DNA from: Gordonia polyisoprenivorans NBRC 16320 = JCM 10675
GTDB lineage: Bacteria; Actinomycetota; Actinomycetes; Mycobacteriales; Mycobacteriaceae
Length of the DNA: 64,000 nt
NCBI RefSeq assembly: GCF_000241325.1
Contig: NZ_BAEI01000077.1
Span: 1 to 64,000 of the forward strand
Reading direction: 5' to 3'
The position numbers were made by a program, and so were the translations under genes. The notes beneath the pieces were generated by a model. That model was not told where the DNA came from and searched no databases. It saw only the letters and a list, made by a program, of their open reading frames with translations. Position 1 is the stretch's first letter, and each line of letters opens with the position of its first letter. Below, piece by piece: positions 9,120 to 17,955 of this stretch.

Positions 9120-10061
9120 GTGGCGATACTGAAGCGTGTGTGGGGATTCTTGACGGCGGGTACGTCCACGGGTGTAGCGTCGACGTTCCTGGTGATGGTT
9201 GCCACAGGACTTGTTGGCGCTGCGGTCTTTGTCTACCTCGATGTTGGGACTCAGGTGTGGAATGGCCTGTCCTTCTTACCAAGCCTCGCAACCTCGGTGA
9301 TTGGGTTCCTGGTCGGCGTCCCGGTCGCATACTACGTAATCGCAGAAGTTGTGAGCCGTAGGGACGAGCGCAAAGAGCTACACGAGGTTGAACGCCTCAC
9401 CGTTCGTGGGTGGGATGACTTTCGAGATGCTATAGACTCAGCCCTCACCCCTCAAGCCCGCGAGGGGATATTGCAAGCTTCGAGCATTCTGGACGGGCTG
9501 AGTCAGGTCATCGCCGAGTACAACATTATGCGGAGCGTCACAGTGAATGGCATTACCCGAACTGAATACGAGCTAGACCGGGTGTCCGAAGGTCGCCGTG
9601 TTGCCGGTCTGGGCCACAATGGGTTCATCCAGTCAATCCACTTAATGCAGTTTACTGAAGCGTGGAACGTCGTGAGATCGCGTTGGCATTTCATAGAAAA
9701 TCAGATAAAATCTACGAGACTTGCGCACGGTCTCTCCTGGTCAAACTATGAGACAGAGAAGGTGCTGGTCAATTCGATTGATCTGAAACCAAATCCAGTT
9801 GAGGAACTGTACGAAGTTCTACAACGACGACAGGAATCCTCGCCGCTAGTTCCTATTGGCAATATGCGGGATGCGATATCGTCGATCGATGACTTCCTTG
9901 GTAGTCAGGATGAAGACCTAGTGAAACAACGTGGTGGGTACCAGAATGTCGGACTCATGGTCCACGATCTCAGCAGGGCGCTGATAGCCGTAAAACTGCT
10001 ACTTGATCACGTAGATGAGATTGTGGAAAAGTCTGCGGGCGATGTATTCAGCGAAAACTGA
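9120..10061 (+). CDS. Membrane-anchored protein of unknown function
   Basis: The product has 313 residues. Two hydrophobic segments lie near the N-terminus (about residues 18-42 and 50-75), followed by a charged juxtamembrane region (VSRRDERKELHEVERL) and a long mostly helical soluble domain of about 230 residues, probably cytoplasmic. GTG 9120 follows AGGAG at 9107-9111 at good spacing. It is convergent with tniQ and probably is cargo of the transposon. I do not recognise the soluble domain. A membrane effector of a defence module is one possibility. Confidence 0.6.
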   Translation: MAILKRVWGFLTAGTSTGVASTFLVMVATGLVGAAVFVYLDVGTQVWNGLSFLPSLATSVIGFLVGVPVAYYVIAEVVSRRDERKELHEVERLTVRGWDDFRDAIDSALTPQAREGILQASSILDGLSQVIAEYNIMRSVTVNGITRTEYELDRVSEGRRVAGLGHNGFIQSIHLMQFTEAWNVVRSRWHFIENQIKSTRLAHGLSWSNYETEKVLVNSIDLKPNPVEELYEVLQRRQESSPLVPIGNMRDAISSIDDFLGSQDEDLVKQRGGYQNVGLMVHDLSRALIAVKLLLDHVDEIVEKSAGDVFSEN

Positions 10062-10124
10062 CCAGTTCTGACGCAAACCAATGTGTCCGCATCACAGCAT
10101 GGTTGACATCCTGGTGCACAACTG

Positions 10125-12221
10125 TCAGTGGCCTTCATGAGTGCCCGAAATGCTGGGCAAGCTGGCAACGCCTCCGATTGCACAGAGCTGGTCGAGATGG
10201 GGCATACAACGATCACGAAGCTCAATACCTGTCGGGGTCAGAGCACGGGGGTTTCCGCGCCGACCACGGGCGTGCAGCACCCGGCCGAGTAGTACTTCCA
10301 GTACGTCTTCGCAGTACGCCAGGCCTCGCTGACTTTTGCGGACATGTCGAGAGGCGACCGCCTGGTTTTTGCCAGCGGTGGCGGCGAAGAAAGCGAGTGC
10401 TCGCGCGAGACTGGTGTCGCCGTCGAGTGCCCGCTGGAGAACTATTCCGGGATCGCGATCTTGCGAAGCACTCCTGAGCGCGATGATGTGGGTTCCGGGG
10501 ATAAGCACGTCGTCGATGCTCATATGCTGGAGTTCGTCAGAGTCTCGTCGCCGGAACTCTGTTCCGTCGAAGGCGGGTGCATAGTAGATTGGCTCATCGA
10601 AGATCCCAGCCATAATGAGGAGGCGACGCGCCTCTTCGACGAGGACGGACTTCTGCGCTGTGGTAAGAGCAGCGACGAAACGACCGTAGTTCGCGATAGC
10701 TGGGCCGAATTGTTGCCCTGCACCAGCGGTGGAGAACGGGTCAGACCCAGTGAGGATTTGCCAGACGAAACGCGCAGGGTTGGGGTGGGGGTGCCGTGAT
10801 CCGTAAAGGACCGTGGGCGCGGGGAAGCGTTGGCGTCTGCGGGCATAGTCGATTGGGGGTGGTTGGGAACGCAGGTGTTCGTGGAGGGTCAGGTAGAAGT
10901 CGAGCATCTGGCCGACGCTGTCGCCCGACCACAGAGCCTGGAGCTCAAGATCAAGACGATGGCTCTTGATTAAGACGCCGAAGTTCTTTCGCTGATTTGC
11001 CGGTGGGCCGTGGGAGCCGAGTGCGGCGAGGGAGATCACTGATGTGAGAGGCAGCAACTCCAGAGTGCTGACTTTGGTGGATGGATGGGCGTGCACAACT
11101 GCCGGCCACATTCGCGATGGCAGTGTGCGTGCATGGAGAGGTTCAACTCCGGCCGTTTGGAGGATTTCTGCGTGCCAAAGGGGAGGGGAATTGTTTGAAG
11201 ATCTGGCCATTTCGCGGTGATAGAGCAGTTTCCGCGTGCTGAGCCCGGCGGGGCCGGAGCTTTTGTCGGACTCCGGCCTACGGTAGCAAGATTTTATAGC
11301 AGTCGCAGATGGCAACCAATTGAGATTGTCGATGACGGCATCTCGATCGGTTGCTGTGTAGGTGCTTGCGAGAAGTGTCTGTGCAACAGCTTCACCGATG
11401 AGGTAGGGACTAACCAGGTCTTGATTACTGATCTCGTCGAATAAGCGAGTCGTTGCCGCACTTGGTGAGCTGTAGAGGGATGATGTCTTGTGCTCGACGG
11501 AAGCGAGTACTGTCTCACGCCCGGCCGCGGTCTTGATGTTGACAATGTCGCGCATGATGATACCGGTTCGCTCGGTGAGATCACCGAGCGAGCGAATGGA
11601 TATTTGCGGATGGGTGACGTTGGCGTCAATCCACAGCTGCTGTGAGAGCATGGCGCTGTCTTCGACTGTAATTGATGGAGCCGCGGCTGCGACAAGCGCA
11701 TCCATGCATCCCAAGATGCCACATAGTCCTTGCGCATGCCGCTGCCGGGGAGGCCACAAGGCCTGGGGTTTACGGCTCGTCGTCATTCGTGGTTTTCCGC
11801 CGCAGCGGGGGCATCGCTCAAGCAGAAGACAGCGATGGTCTCGGCAGACAGTGCTGGTCTGGAGGTGCCAGATCAGCTTCCAGCGTCCACCAGTGTCTGC
11901 CAGACACTGCGGACAAAACCTGGTGCTACATCCGGATAGCAGGCTTGGGTTGATCCTTCCATCTGTCCCCAAAGACTCGACGTAGCGAGCGACGGTCGCC
12001 CGATGGATCTCGTCGATCGATGACCCCGTTGCGGCCGCGAGGTTTCTAGCGAAATCGTCGTCGACACCGGTGGTGAATCCCGCGGAACGACGCCCAGGAT
12101 TGATGTCGCACATAGCGAGTAGGTTCCGGACCGAGCAGGACATCAGCCCTGCGAGGTACTCCAGCCAGGAATCCAGTGACTCGTCGGATCGCGGACGATC
12201 GGTGAGCGGTAGTCTAGGCAT
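10125..12221 (-). CDS. tniQ: TniQ family transposition target-selection protein
   Basis: The 698-residue product belongs to the TniQ/TnsD family, which bridges target DNA to the transposase complex. The N-terminal third carries the family zinc-binding pattern CPQC ... WHL..ST.C..H ... CPRCGG at about residues 108-145. The rest is helical with several basic segments that could bind DNA, and is longer than short TniQ proteins, closer to TnsD size. ATG 12221 overlaps the end of tniB by 8 bases, so translation is coupled. It is the last gene of the operon. What site it recognises cannot be read from sequence. Confidence 0.85.
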   Translation of the reverse strand: MPRLPLTDRPRSDESLDSWLEYLAGLMSCSVRNLLAMCDINPGRRSAGFTTGVDDDFARNLAAATGSSIDEIHRATVARYVESLGTDGRINPSLLSGCSTRFCPQCLADTGGRWKLIWHLQTSTVCRDHRCLLLERCPRCGGKPRMTTSRKPQALWPPRQRHAQGLCGILGCMDALVAAAAPSITVEDSAMLSQQLWIDANVTHPQISIRSLGDLTERTGIIMRDIVNIKTAAGRETVLASVEHKTSSLYSSPSAATTRLFDEISNQDLVSPYLIGEAVAQTLLASTYTATDRDAVIDNLNWLPSATAIKSCYRRPESDKSSGPAGLSTRKLLYHREMARSSNNSPPLWHAEILQTAGVEPLHARTLPSRMWPAVVHAHPSTKVSTLELLPLTSVISLAALGSHGPPANQRKNFGVLIKSHRLDLELQALWSGDSVGQMLDFYLTLHEHLRSQPPPIDYARRRQRFPAPTVLYGSRHPHPNPARFVWQILTGSDPFSTAGAGQQFGPAIANYGRFVAALTTAQKSVLVEEARRLLIMAGIFDEPIYYAPAFDGTEFRRRDSDELQHMSIDDVLIPGTHIIALRSASQDRDPGIVLQRALDGDTSLARALAFFAATAGKNQAVASRHVRKSQRGLAYCEDVLEVLLGRVLHARGRRGNPRALTPTGIELRDRCMPHLDQLCAIGGVASLPSISGTHEGH

Positions 12222-13305
12222 CGATGATGTCCGCGTCCGACAGCCGCATCACGGCCCGCACATGTTGATCGGTCGGCGTCGTTTCGAGTTCGGCCGCGAC
12301 TGCAGCTGCGAGGCTGATGATCTTGAAGCCGATACCGGTTCGACCTTTCGCCCGCCGAAAGACGAGTTTGAGTCCAGTCTTGGTGCGCAGATACTTCGGA
12401 TCAAAACCGTCGATACGCTCCAGCTGTTTGACCATCTCGCTCATTCGGTTGATGAAGACATCGTCAGGCGCCCCATCGACCGAGGGGGTCTGCTCTATCA
12501 ATGCGAGGTACGTCATGCGCCACTGCAGCTGCTCAACCGCCGAGTATTGGTCCCGGCGGAAGCGCCGCTCTTCGGCGGTGGCTTCGGTGCCGGTCGAGGG
12601 TCGTCCTGTTCTCGCGGGCGGGTCCGCTCCTGGTGTATGGAGTAGCGCGCTGCTGCGTAGTCCGGCGCCGACGAATACGAAAGATACTGTCAGGGAAGTC
12701 AGGATGTCCTTGAGATCGTCGGTGAGATTGCGCGAACCGCCTCGGAGTTTGATGAAGTGTGCGTCATCGACGACCACGAGAAGCGCGCCGACGTTGCGTA
12801 GGTGATAGTCGAGCGCCGTAATCGCTGCACGCAAGTTCGCCGGTAGTGTCACGCCGATGAACCGCGCGATGTTATCGAGCAGGGTTCGTGCGAGGGGCGT
12901 GTGTCCCAGATTCCCTGACACGATGATGACGGGAATGTGGGTGAAAGGATCTCTGACGTCTCCTGATTGGTGATCGCGTAGCCAATCGTGCACGCGGAGT
13001 GCGCCGACGATCACTGACGAAGATTTCCCCATCAATGGTGGGCCATCGATTGCCAGCCATTGTCGCGAGCCTGCTGGTGACTCGCTGTTCTGGGCCAAGA
13101 GTCGAATCATCGCGCGGTGAATCTTGTCGATGTCGGAGGTTTCTATCGGTCCGATACCCCGTATCCAGCGTGCGATAGCACTGGGGGTGTCGGTGCGTGT
13201 GCTGGGCGGGTTGGCCATGTCATCGAGATGGCGGGGAAAGTGTGCGAGATCGGCGCGGTTATACGGGCTGAGGGGTCGGGTGATATGAACTGGGTCGGTG
13301 ATCAC
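12214..13305 (-). CDS. tniB: TniB/TnsC-like AAA+ ATPase
   Basis: The 363-residue ATPase is of the TniB/TnsC type, which activates the transposase at a chosen target. Walker A is GPPLMGKS at residues 88-95 and Walker B is LLVVVDDAHF near 175. A sensor-like segment (SFVFVGAGLR) follows and the helical C-terminal part fits the AAA+ lid. The GTG start (13305) overlaps the tniA stop in a GTGA junction. It lies between transposase and TniQ genes as in other Tn7/Tn5053-like elements. Confidence 0.85.
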   Translation of the reverse strand: MITDPVHITRPLSPYNRADLAHFPRHLDDMANPPSTRTDTPSAIARWIRGIGPIETSDIDKIHRAMIRLLAQNSESPAGSRQWLAIDGPPLMGKSSSVIVGALRVHDWLRDHQSGDVRDPFTHIPVIIVSGNLGHTPLARTLLDNIARFIGVTLPANLRAAITALDYHLRNVGALLVVVDDAHFIKLRGGSRNLTDDLKDILTSLTVSFVFVGAGLRSSALLHTPGADPPARTGRPSTGTEATAEERRFRRDQYSAVEQLQWRMTYLALIEQTPSVDGAPDDVFINRMSEMVKQLERIDGFDPKYLRTKTGLKLVFRRAKGRTGIGFKIISLAAAVAAELETTPTDQHVRAVMRLSDADIIDA

Positions 13306-15218
13306 CAGTCTTGTCCTTTGCTGAGGAGTTCGGCGAGTTGATGGTCGTCGGGGATGAGGGTGTCGACGTCGATGGGAAAGTCTCTGTGGCGCTTGTCGTC
13401 GTCGACGTGGGTGTAGGTGGCGCCAGCAGTTCCTACCGGCGATGGAACCGATGAGTGCAGGTAGGCGCGGTCATGGGCGTAGCGGAGTGGCTCTTCGCGG
13501 ATGATCCGTTCGATGAATTCTTTGAATGCGAGGCGGACATCGAGCTTTTCGTCTTCGGTGAATCGCTTGCGATTCAGTTCGAAGAGCCAGTCCGACCATA
13601 GGACATCACTGCAGGGTGGGAGAGCTTGCGAGTCGTCGTGCATGGCCCGCAGTTCGGACCACCGTTGTCTGTCTGTGGAGTAGAAAAAGACCCGCGATTT
13701 GTCGGCTGGATCGTGGAATATTCTGATACTCGATGCGTACTTACTGGTCGGATCATCCTCTCGCACTACGTATCGCAGCGCTTCGCCACGAAACTTGGCG
13801 CCGCCGTGACGTACGCCGTCGGAGGTCACTGCCACCACCTCGTTGTCAAGGAGCGTAAAGACATCGTCCGGATGGACTCGAGTTTCTGCGACCCCGCCGC
13901 GAACCAGGCAGCGCTCGTACGCCTGGGCGGGCGTCAGCAGATCGGTGCTGTCCGGATCGGATGGCAGTCCGGTATGCGGTAAGTGCGGATACAGTGAGTG
14001 GGTGTATTCCTGCAGAATTAATTCGGCCGCCCGGTATGATATTGCTGCGGTGACGTTCTTGCCGCGTCGGTGAGGGCGATTTCCGATATAGCCTTTGAAC
14101 CACTGCTGTACTCGATCCAAATTCTTGTTGGCCGACTCGACAAATGGCTTATCCGAACCGGTTCCGCTTCGGCAGCCCTCGATCCGGATCTTGAAGCGGA
14201 GGGCGACGTCGATGGTGGAAACGTTGAGCATCTCGCGGCCGTTGTCAATCACGACTGTGTGCAGTTCGCCGCCTTCCTGGCGGATCCATAACTCTTTGGG
14301 TAGGCCTAGCATGAGGAGGTGATCGCGCTGGCGGTCGGGAAGAACGATGGGTCGAAGCATGTCGAAGAGCAATAGGCGCACGTCCCGTGTCGTCGGCTGT
14401 TTCGCGCAGAGCCGAGTGGCCATGAGCTTGGTTGCGCAACAAATAGCAACCAGAACGTATGGAAAGAACGAGGCTTTCGTATCGGGATCGTAAACGTCGA
14501 TGTTGAGGCGCGTCGCGTCGACTTCCACTCTCTCCAGGAATTGAGACGGCTTGGGTGCGGACACGTGGCCGATTGTCCGTGCGGCTTTGTTCCGTCGGGT
14601 TTCAGTGTTGTGTTGAGGAATGCCTCGCTGAAAGAACTTGAGTAGCGCTTTGAGTCGCCGTGCCCGGAGAAGTGGGTGGTCGATGACGCCACGCTCTCGC
14701 AGCTCATACTGCAGGTGAACTATCTTGGAGTCCAGATCCATCGCCGAATAGGCTTCGGAATTGAGCTGGGCGACGATAGCGGCTACCAACTCGACGACGC
14801 GAGGTTCGAGACCCTCTCGAGGATCTGTAGGCACAGGAATTCCGCCCGGTGCCAGCGCGGCAACGTTACCCCCGGATTCGACGTAGGCGCGACGCAGCTC
14901 GAAAAGAGTCGAGCGGCTGTATCCGCGCGCGCCCTTCAGATCCGAGACCTTTGTCTGCGTGCGGGTCTCCGCGTTGAAGCGAGCCGGATCGTAGCGGGTG
15001 TCGCATGTGGCGGGATCGAACGGCTCTCCGGTCGGATTCCCGGTCAGGATTTCTCGGATATGCCTTGCTCGCTCAAGGGTGATGGCCCGTTTGGCGGGGG
15101 TCAGGAGAGCGAGGGCGCTTGCTCCGTCGTCGTGTTGTGTACGTTCCGGGGTTGCCCAGGTCGACTGAGCGTGGATGGCACCAAGAAGTTCGGTTTCGAC
15201 AAGTTCTATAGCGGACAT
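13302..15218 (-). CDS. tniA: TniA/TnsB-like DDE transposase
   Basis: The 638-residue transposase is of the Mu/TnsB/TniA superfamily and joins the transposon 3' ends to target DNA. The catalytic triad fits Asp234 (VEVDATRL), Asp325 (VVIDNGRE) and Glu361 (PFVESANK). Helix-turn-helix regions precede the core and a Mu-transposase-like C-terminal beta domain follows. The frame is open to 15509, but codons upstream of 15218 belong to the tnsA-like gene, and ATG 15218 is the only ATG before the conserved region. This leaves a 146-base overlap with the tnsA-like gene, which is unusual. Confidence 0.85.
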   Translation of the reverse strand: MSAIELVETELLGAIHAQSTWATPERTQHDDGASALALLTPAKRAITLERARHIREILTGNPTGEPFDPATCDTRYDPARFNAETRTQTKVSDLKGARGYSRSTLFELRRAYVESGGNVAALAPGGIPVPTDPREGLEPRVVELVAAIVAQLNSEAYSAMDLDSKIVHLQYELRERGVIDHPLLRARRLKALLKFFQRGIPQHNTETRRNKAARTIGHVSAPKPSQFLERVEVDATRLNIDVYDPDTKASFFPYVLVAICCATKLMATRLCAKQPTTRDVRLLLFDMLRPIVLPDRQRDHLLMLGLPKELWIRQEGGELHTVVIDNGREMLNVSTIDVALRFKIRIEGCRSGTGSDKPFVESANKNLDRVQQWFKGYIGNRPHRRGKNVTAAISYRAAELILQEYTHSLYPHLPHTGLPSDPDSTDLLTPAQAYERCLVRGGVAETRVHPDDVFTLLDNEVVAVTSDGVRHGGAKFRGEALRYVVREDDPTSKYASSIRIFHDPADKSRVFFYSTDRQRWSELRAMHDDSQALPPCSDVLWSDWLFELNRKRFTEDEKLDVRLAFKEFIERIIREEPLRYAHDRAYLHSSVPSPVGTAGATYTHVDDDKRHRDFPIDVDTLIPDDHQLAELLSKGQDW

Positions 15219-15720
15219 CAGCGATCCACTGATGTCCCCCGACATCCTGGCCCAAGATGTCGGGTACATGGACGATCTGTTTGTCGCCGAGTCGCCAACG
15301 AACGATGCCGGCCTGAGCGATGTAGCCCCAGTGCTCCGGCCGCCGATCGAACTGCGCCAGCCACGCCGCTTCCAGCAGGGACTCACAGAGCACGAGGTGG
15401 GGGTGGCCCGCAAAAGCCGTCGGGTGGAAGGCGAATCGACTCCGAGCGCCGTGAAACGTGCCGATGCGCCGGACCGGGTGCAAGTCAGCCAGAGGCAGCG
15501 CATCACCACCGAACATGCTCCTAATCAGCGGTTTTCGGCCGTCCCAAAGGATTATCTCGGCGGATTGGGACAGTTCGACGAGTGCGTCCGGATCCTCGAG
15601 GACGCGCATCACATCGACTCGCGACACCTGGTTACCGAGCAGCTCGGTGAGCTTCCGGTCGACTCGCCGGGCCCCGCGACGGGCGGGGACACGAGGTGTC
15701 TGCGGGCGGTCCTCGGTCAT
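15073..15720 (-). CDS. TnsA-like transposon end-cleaving endonuclease
   Basis: The product resembles the catalytic domain of actinobacterial TnsA-like proteins, restriction-endonuclease-fold enzymes that cut the 5' ends of the transposon. The core CESLLEAAWLAQFD supplies the early Glu, VPDIL the Asp, and WIADVR ends the core with Arg where Tn7 TnsA has Lys. The C-terminal ~47 residues lie inside the tniA overlap and look unlike protein. Either the natural C-terminus is very short or it has been lost. ATG 15720 overlaps the stop of a 21-codon ORF (ATGA). An in-frame ATG at 15762 is an alternative start. Confidence 0.6.
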   Translation of the reverse strand: MTEDRPQTPRVPARRGARRVDRKLTELLGNQVSRVDVMRVLEDPDALVELSQSAEIILWDGRKPLIRSMFGGDALPLADLHPVRRIGTFHGARSRFAFHPTAFAGHPHLVLCESLLEAAWLAQFDRRPEHWGYIAQAGIVRWRLGDKQIVHVPDILGQDVGGHQWIADVRYRTCRNRTSWCHPRSVDLGNPGTYTTRRRSKRPRSPDPRQTGHHP

Positions 15721-15782
15721 GAGACGTCCGACCGATCGGGCCATTTGCAAGGAAGCGTGCAATGGTTCTGTGATCGGGGCAT
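15717..15782 (-). CDS. Possible 21-residue leader peptide before the tnsA-like gene
   Basis: ATG 15782 is preceded by a strong AGGAGG at 7-base spacing, the best ribosome site in the operon. The frame has 21 codons with two Cys and ends in TGA overlapping the tnsA-like ATG at 15720 (ATGA). It is not homologous to TnsA, which reads in another frame. A translational coupler or leader peptide is the simplest reading. Confidence 0.4.
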   Translation of the reverse strand: MPRSQNHCTLPCKWPDRSDVS

Positions 15783-15865
15783 GGAGTACCCTCCTAGGTG
15801 AGTTGATCGGCGCGACGTCTGTGAGCTTTGACCGGCTGGATGTCGCGTGAGATACGTCAGCAGTG

Positions 15866-15885
15866 GGCCGGGTGTCGACCCGGCC
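15866..15885. terminator. GC-rich hairpin in the transposon leader
   Basis: GGCCGGGT and ACCCGGCC form a perfect 8-bp stem with a 4-base loop, followed on the plus strand by TTCTGTGTG. It may be a terminator or a structure in the 5' leader of the minus-strand transposition operon. Confidence 0.35.
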
Positions 15886-16006
15886 TTCTGTGTGTGTAGC
15901 GCGGATGCGTCTGTACCGCTGTAGACCCGATTCGGGGGTCGTTTGGACGTGGCGCGCTCACCGAGCGCGCTGGCCGCCAAGCTCCACTCATCCCTCCCGT
16001 CGCCAC

Positions 16007-16059
16007 AAACAAAAAGCCTCAAAGTGCGCGGCCCAGGATCGCCGCGCCCCATTGAGGCT
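16007..16059 (-). terminator. Rho-independent terminator or attenuator, minus strand
   Basis: On the minus strand AGCCTCAA and GCGCGGC pair with their complements across a short loop, and the hairpin is followed by a T-rich tract (16007-16014 reads as A on plus). This is a classical intrinsic terminator. No minus-strand gene lies just upstream: the gene at 16300 diverges. It therefore sits in the leader of the transposition operon, so attenuation is possible. The remaining gap to 16299 probably holds divergent promoters; a TTGACA is at 16096-16101 on the plus strand. Confidence 0.6.
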
Positions 16060-16299
16060 CCGATGAGCTTGATGCTAGCAGGCATGCCGTGGCGGTTGAC
16101 ATAGAACGACGGTTTGCGGCTGTAATTCCGTCTGGGGCGGGCTGAGCTTCGTTCTCGTTCCATCAGCGCCTTGGTAGACATGTCATACTTGAGGACCGAA
16201 CATGCAGGTCAGAGCTATGCGGTGCTGGATGTGGAGTTGCGCCATCGTTCGACCTGGAGTTGTGGCTGTTTTTCGTTGTGGAAGGTGCCGAGTAGCGAG

Positions 16300-16680
16300 A
16301 TGTCTCAGTCGTATGAGCTGGCGGTTTTCGGCGACACTGCAACTCTCGCCCAGCGAGTAGTCGATGCGTTGGGCCTCACCCTTGCGGCGAGAGTGCTCGG
16401 CGTGTCGGAAACTCGCGGAATCAGACAATGGATTGAAGGCGAACGAGACGTTAAGGGTGCCGCCACGCTGACACGATTGCAGACAGCTGCCCAGATAGTC
16501 GCGGAACTCTCGGAGGCCTTGACTCCTCGGGAGATTCAAGGATGGTGGACGGTCGCCCACCCTGAGTTCGCGTTCAAATCCCCGCTGCAATTGTTTGAGG
16601 AAGGACCCGTCGAAACCGTACGTGCGCCGCTGCTGGAAATGGCGGTCGATCTGGCGCGACGGCACGCTGACGAGGCCTAG
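16300..16680 (+). CDS. Xre/MbcA/ParS-type antitoxin-like DNA-binding protein
   Basis: The 126-residue product has an N-terminal helix-turn-helix (ARVLGVSETRGIRQWIEG) and a C-terminal region resembling the MbcA/ParS toxin-binding domain: WWTVAHPEF ... SPLQLFEEGP ... LLEMA. This family usually neutralises RES-domain NAD-degrading toxins. ATG 16300 is chosen because the residues before it (open to 16171) look unlike protein. No RES gene lies next to it; the next gene is a second MbcA/ParS-like protein. It sits just outside the transposition genes and may be cargo or target DNA. Confidence 0.55.
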   Translation: MSQSYELAVFGDTATLAQRVVDALGLTLAARVLGVSETRGIRQWIEGERDVKGAATLTRLQTAAQIVAELSEALTPREIQGWWTVAHPEFAFKSPLQLFEEGPVETVRAPLLEMAVDLARRHADEA

Positions 16681-16880
16681 AGTGGCCTACCTCTCGGAGT
16701 GATTGCACGTTCAAGTGTGTCCTGTCGATCGAATCAACAGCCCGGGCAAAGCTGCCGAGGCCGAGTCCTATTTCGAGTGCATATCAATCGCGACCTGGGG
16801 AGACGGGGCTGGCCATGGACAGCCGTGATCTGCGCTGTTGCGCTCTATCATTGACGCATCGGCGGCAGGAAGGAGCTGCG

Positions 16881-17576
16881 ATGGGTAGCCCGCGACGGGT
16901 CAGCCCACACGCCATGGTCAGCAGGGGCCTGCAGGACCTCGACGCGATCATCCCTGCAGACCAGGGTGAGCGCCAGCAGCCCGACGAGCTCGTGGCGATT
17001 GTGGCTGCTCTGCACCAGATCGAGAGTTCGATGCGTGTCCCGGTTGTTGACCTTCTTCTCGCCCTCACGGACGCTGTCTCGACCAACCCGGCGTGGGCGC
17101 CGTCGCGGGCGATGAGTGCCGATCAGGAGGCCGTGCTGCTGGCGGCGGGGTCGTTTGTCGACGAGATGCCGCTCGCAGCGGAACGCGCGTCAACGACCGC
17201 CCTGCGACGCATCGGCACCCTCCTTGCGAGCGCGTTGAGTACCGATGACGCTGCAGCCAGACTGGGTGTTACTGCGGGGTGGGTGCGTCAGCGGCTGTCA
17301 CACCGCACGCTCCTGTCGGTCAAGGTTGGTAGCGCGCATCGGCTTCCGGTATTTCAATTCACCGGTGACGGCGAGCTACCCGGCTGGGGTCGAGTCGCAC
17401 CAGCATTTCCCATCACGGCGCATCCGATCGCCGTCGCCTGGTTCATGCAGAATCCGCACCCCGACCTCAGCGCTGCCGGGGAGTCTATGGCGCCGAGCGA
17501 CTGGCTGAGCGGTGGTGGTGATTCCGAACGCGTGATCGACCTCATCGCAACCGCGTTCGTCGTGCACGCTTCGTGA
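16881..17576 (+). CDS. Second MbcA/ParS-like helix-turn-helix protein
   Basis: The product has 231 residues. The middle holds a helix-turn-helix (LSTDDAAARLGVTAGWVRQRL), then a basic beta hairpin. The C-terminal tail (WFMQNPHPDL ... SPSDWL-like APSDWLSGGG) resembles the end of the MbcA/ParS domain. Proteins of this kind usually precede a RES toxin gene in mycobacteria, but the 3' side here has only a short remnant. ATG 16881 follows AAGGAG at 16870-16875; an earlier ATG at 16815 lacks such a site. Probably a solitary antitoxin-type regulator. Confidence 0.5.
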   Translation: MGSPRRVSPHAMVSRGLQDLDAIIPADQGERQQPDELVAIVAALHQIESSMRVPVVDLLLALTDAVSTNPAWAPSRAMSADQEAVLLAAGSFVDEMPLAAERASTTALRRIGTLLASALSTDDAAARLGVTAGWVRQRLSHRTLLSVKVGSAHRLPVFQFTGDGELPGWGRVAPAFPITAHPIAVAWFMQNPHPDLSAAGESMAPSDWLSGGGDSERVIDLIATAFVVHAS

Positions 17577-17639
17577 CCAGCTGGGCCCGCCACTGGTCCT
17601 GTCCAACGGGTGCATTCACTTCGGTCTCGGGGCAGCGCG

Positions 17640-17955
17640 GTGACAGTCGGTGGCGATGTATATTCGATGAAGTCGACTTTGAGATGGGCACGGTCAGCTG
17701 TGCCCCGGACACGGCGTCATCGGTGTAGTTACCCACACCGAATCGCGCATTATCCGCCTCAGCGCGGTCTATTTTGGGGCGAACGACGTTGCTAGGCAGG
17801 CCTCGACGCAATTTCGCAGCATAGCCCTCGACGCGTTCCTCGTTTTTCTTCTCGTCGGTCGTCTCGGGGTAGCACCGACGAATGAGAGACGTAGCAGTAC
17901 CTACATCGATTGCTGAGGAGCTGCCGAGGCCGCGAATGCCATCAGAAGGTCCAGG
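17640..17955 (-). pseudogene. Possible gene remnant without a start codon
   Basis: One minus-strand frame is open between a TAG at 17956-17958 and a stop at 17542. Its first ~90 codons read like protein (LGSSSAIDVGTATSLIRRCY, then an acidic/basic helix and NARFGVGNYTDDA), but no start codon precedes them and no family is recognised. It may be the tail of a gene cut by island formation. The rest of 17577-18170 holds nothing I can support. Confidence 0.25.

Larger units (their letters stand above)
10125..15782 (-). mobile_element. Core of a Tn7-like transposon (TnsA-like, TniA, TniB, TniQ)
   Basis: Four overlapping minus-strand genes encode an endonuclease-like TnsA, a DDE transposase, an AAA+ regulator and a TniQ target-selection protein: the heteromeric cut-and-paste set of Tn7-type elements. 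All junctions are translationally coupled (GTGA between tniA and tniB; 8-base overlap between tniB and tniQ). No Cas genes accompany it. I could not fix the terminal repeats or target duplication by eye, so these coordinates cover only the transposition genes. Cargo probably lies left of tniQ (about 4.8-10 kb) and perhaps right of tnsA (to about 18 kb). Confidence 0.75.
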
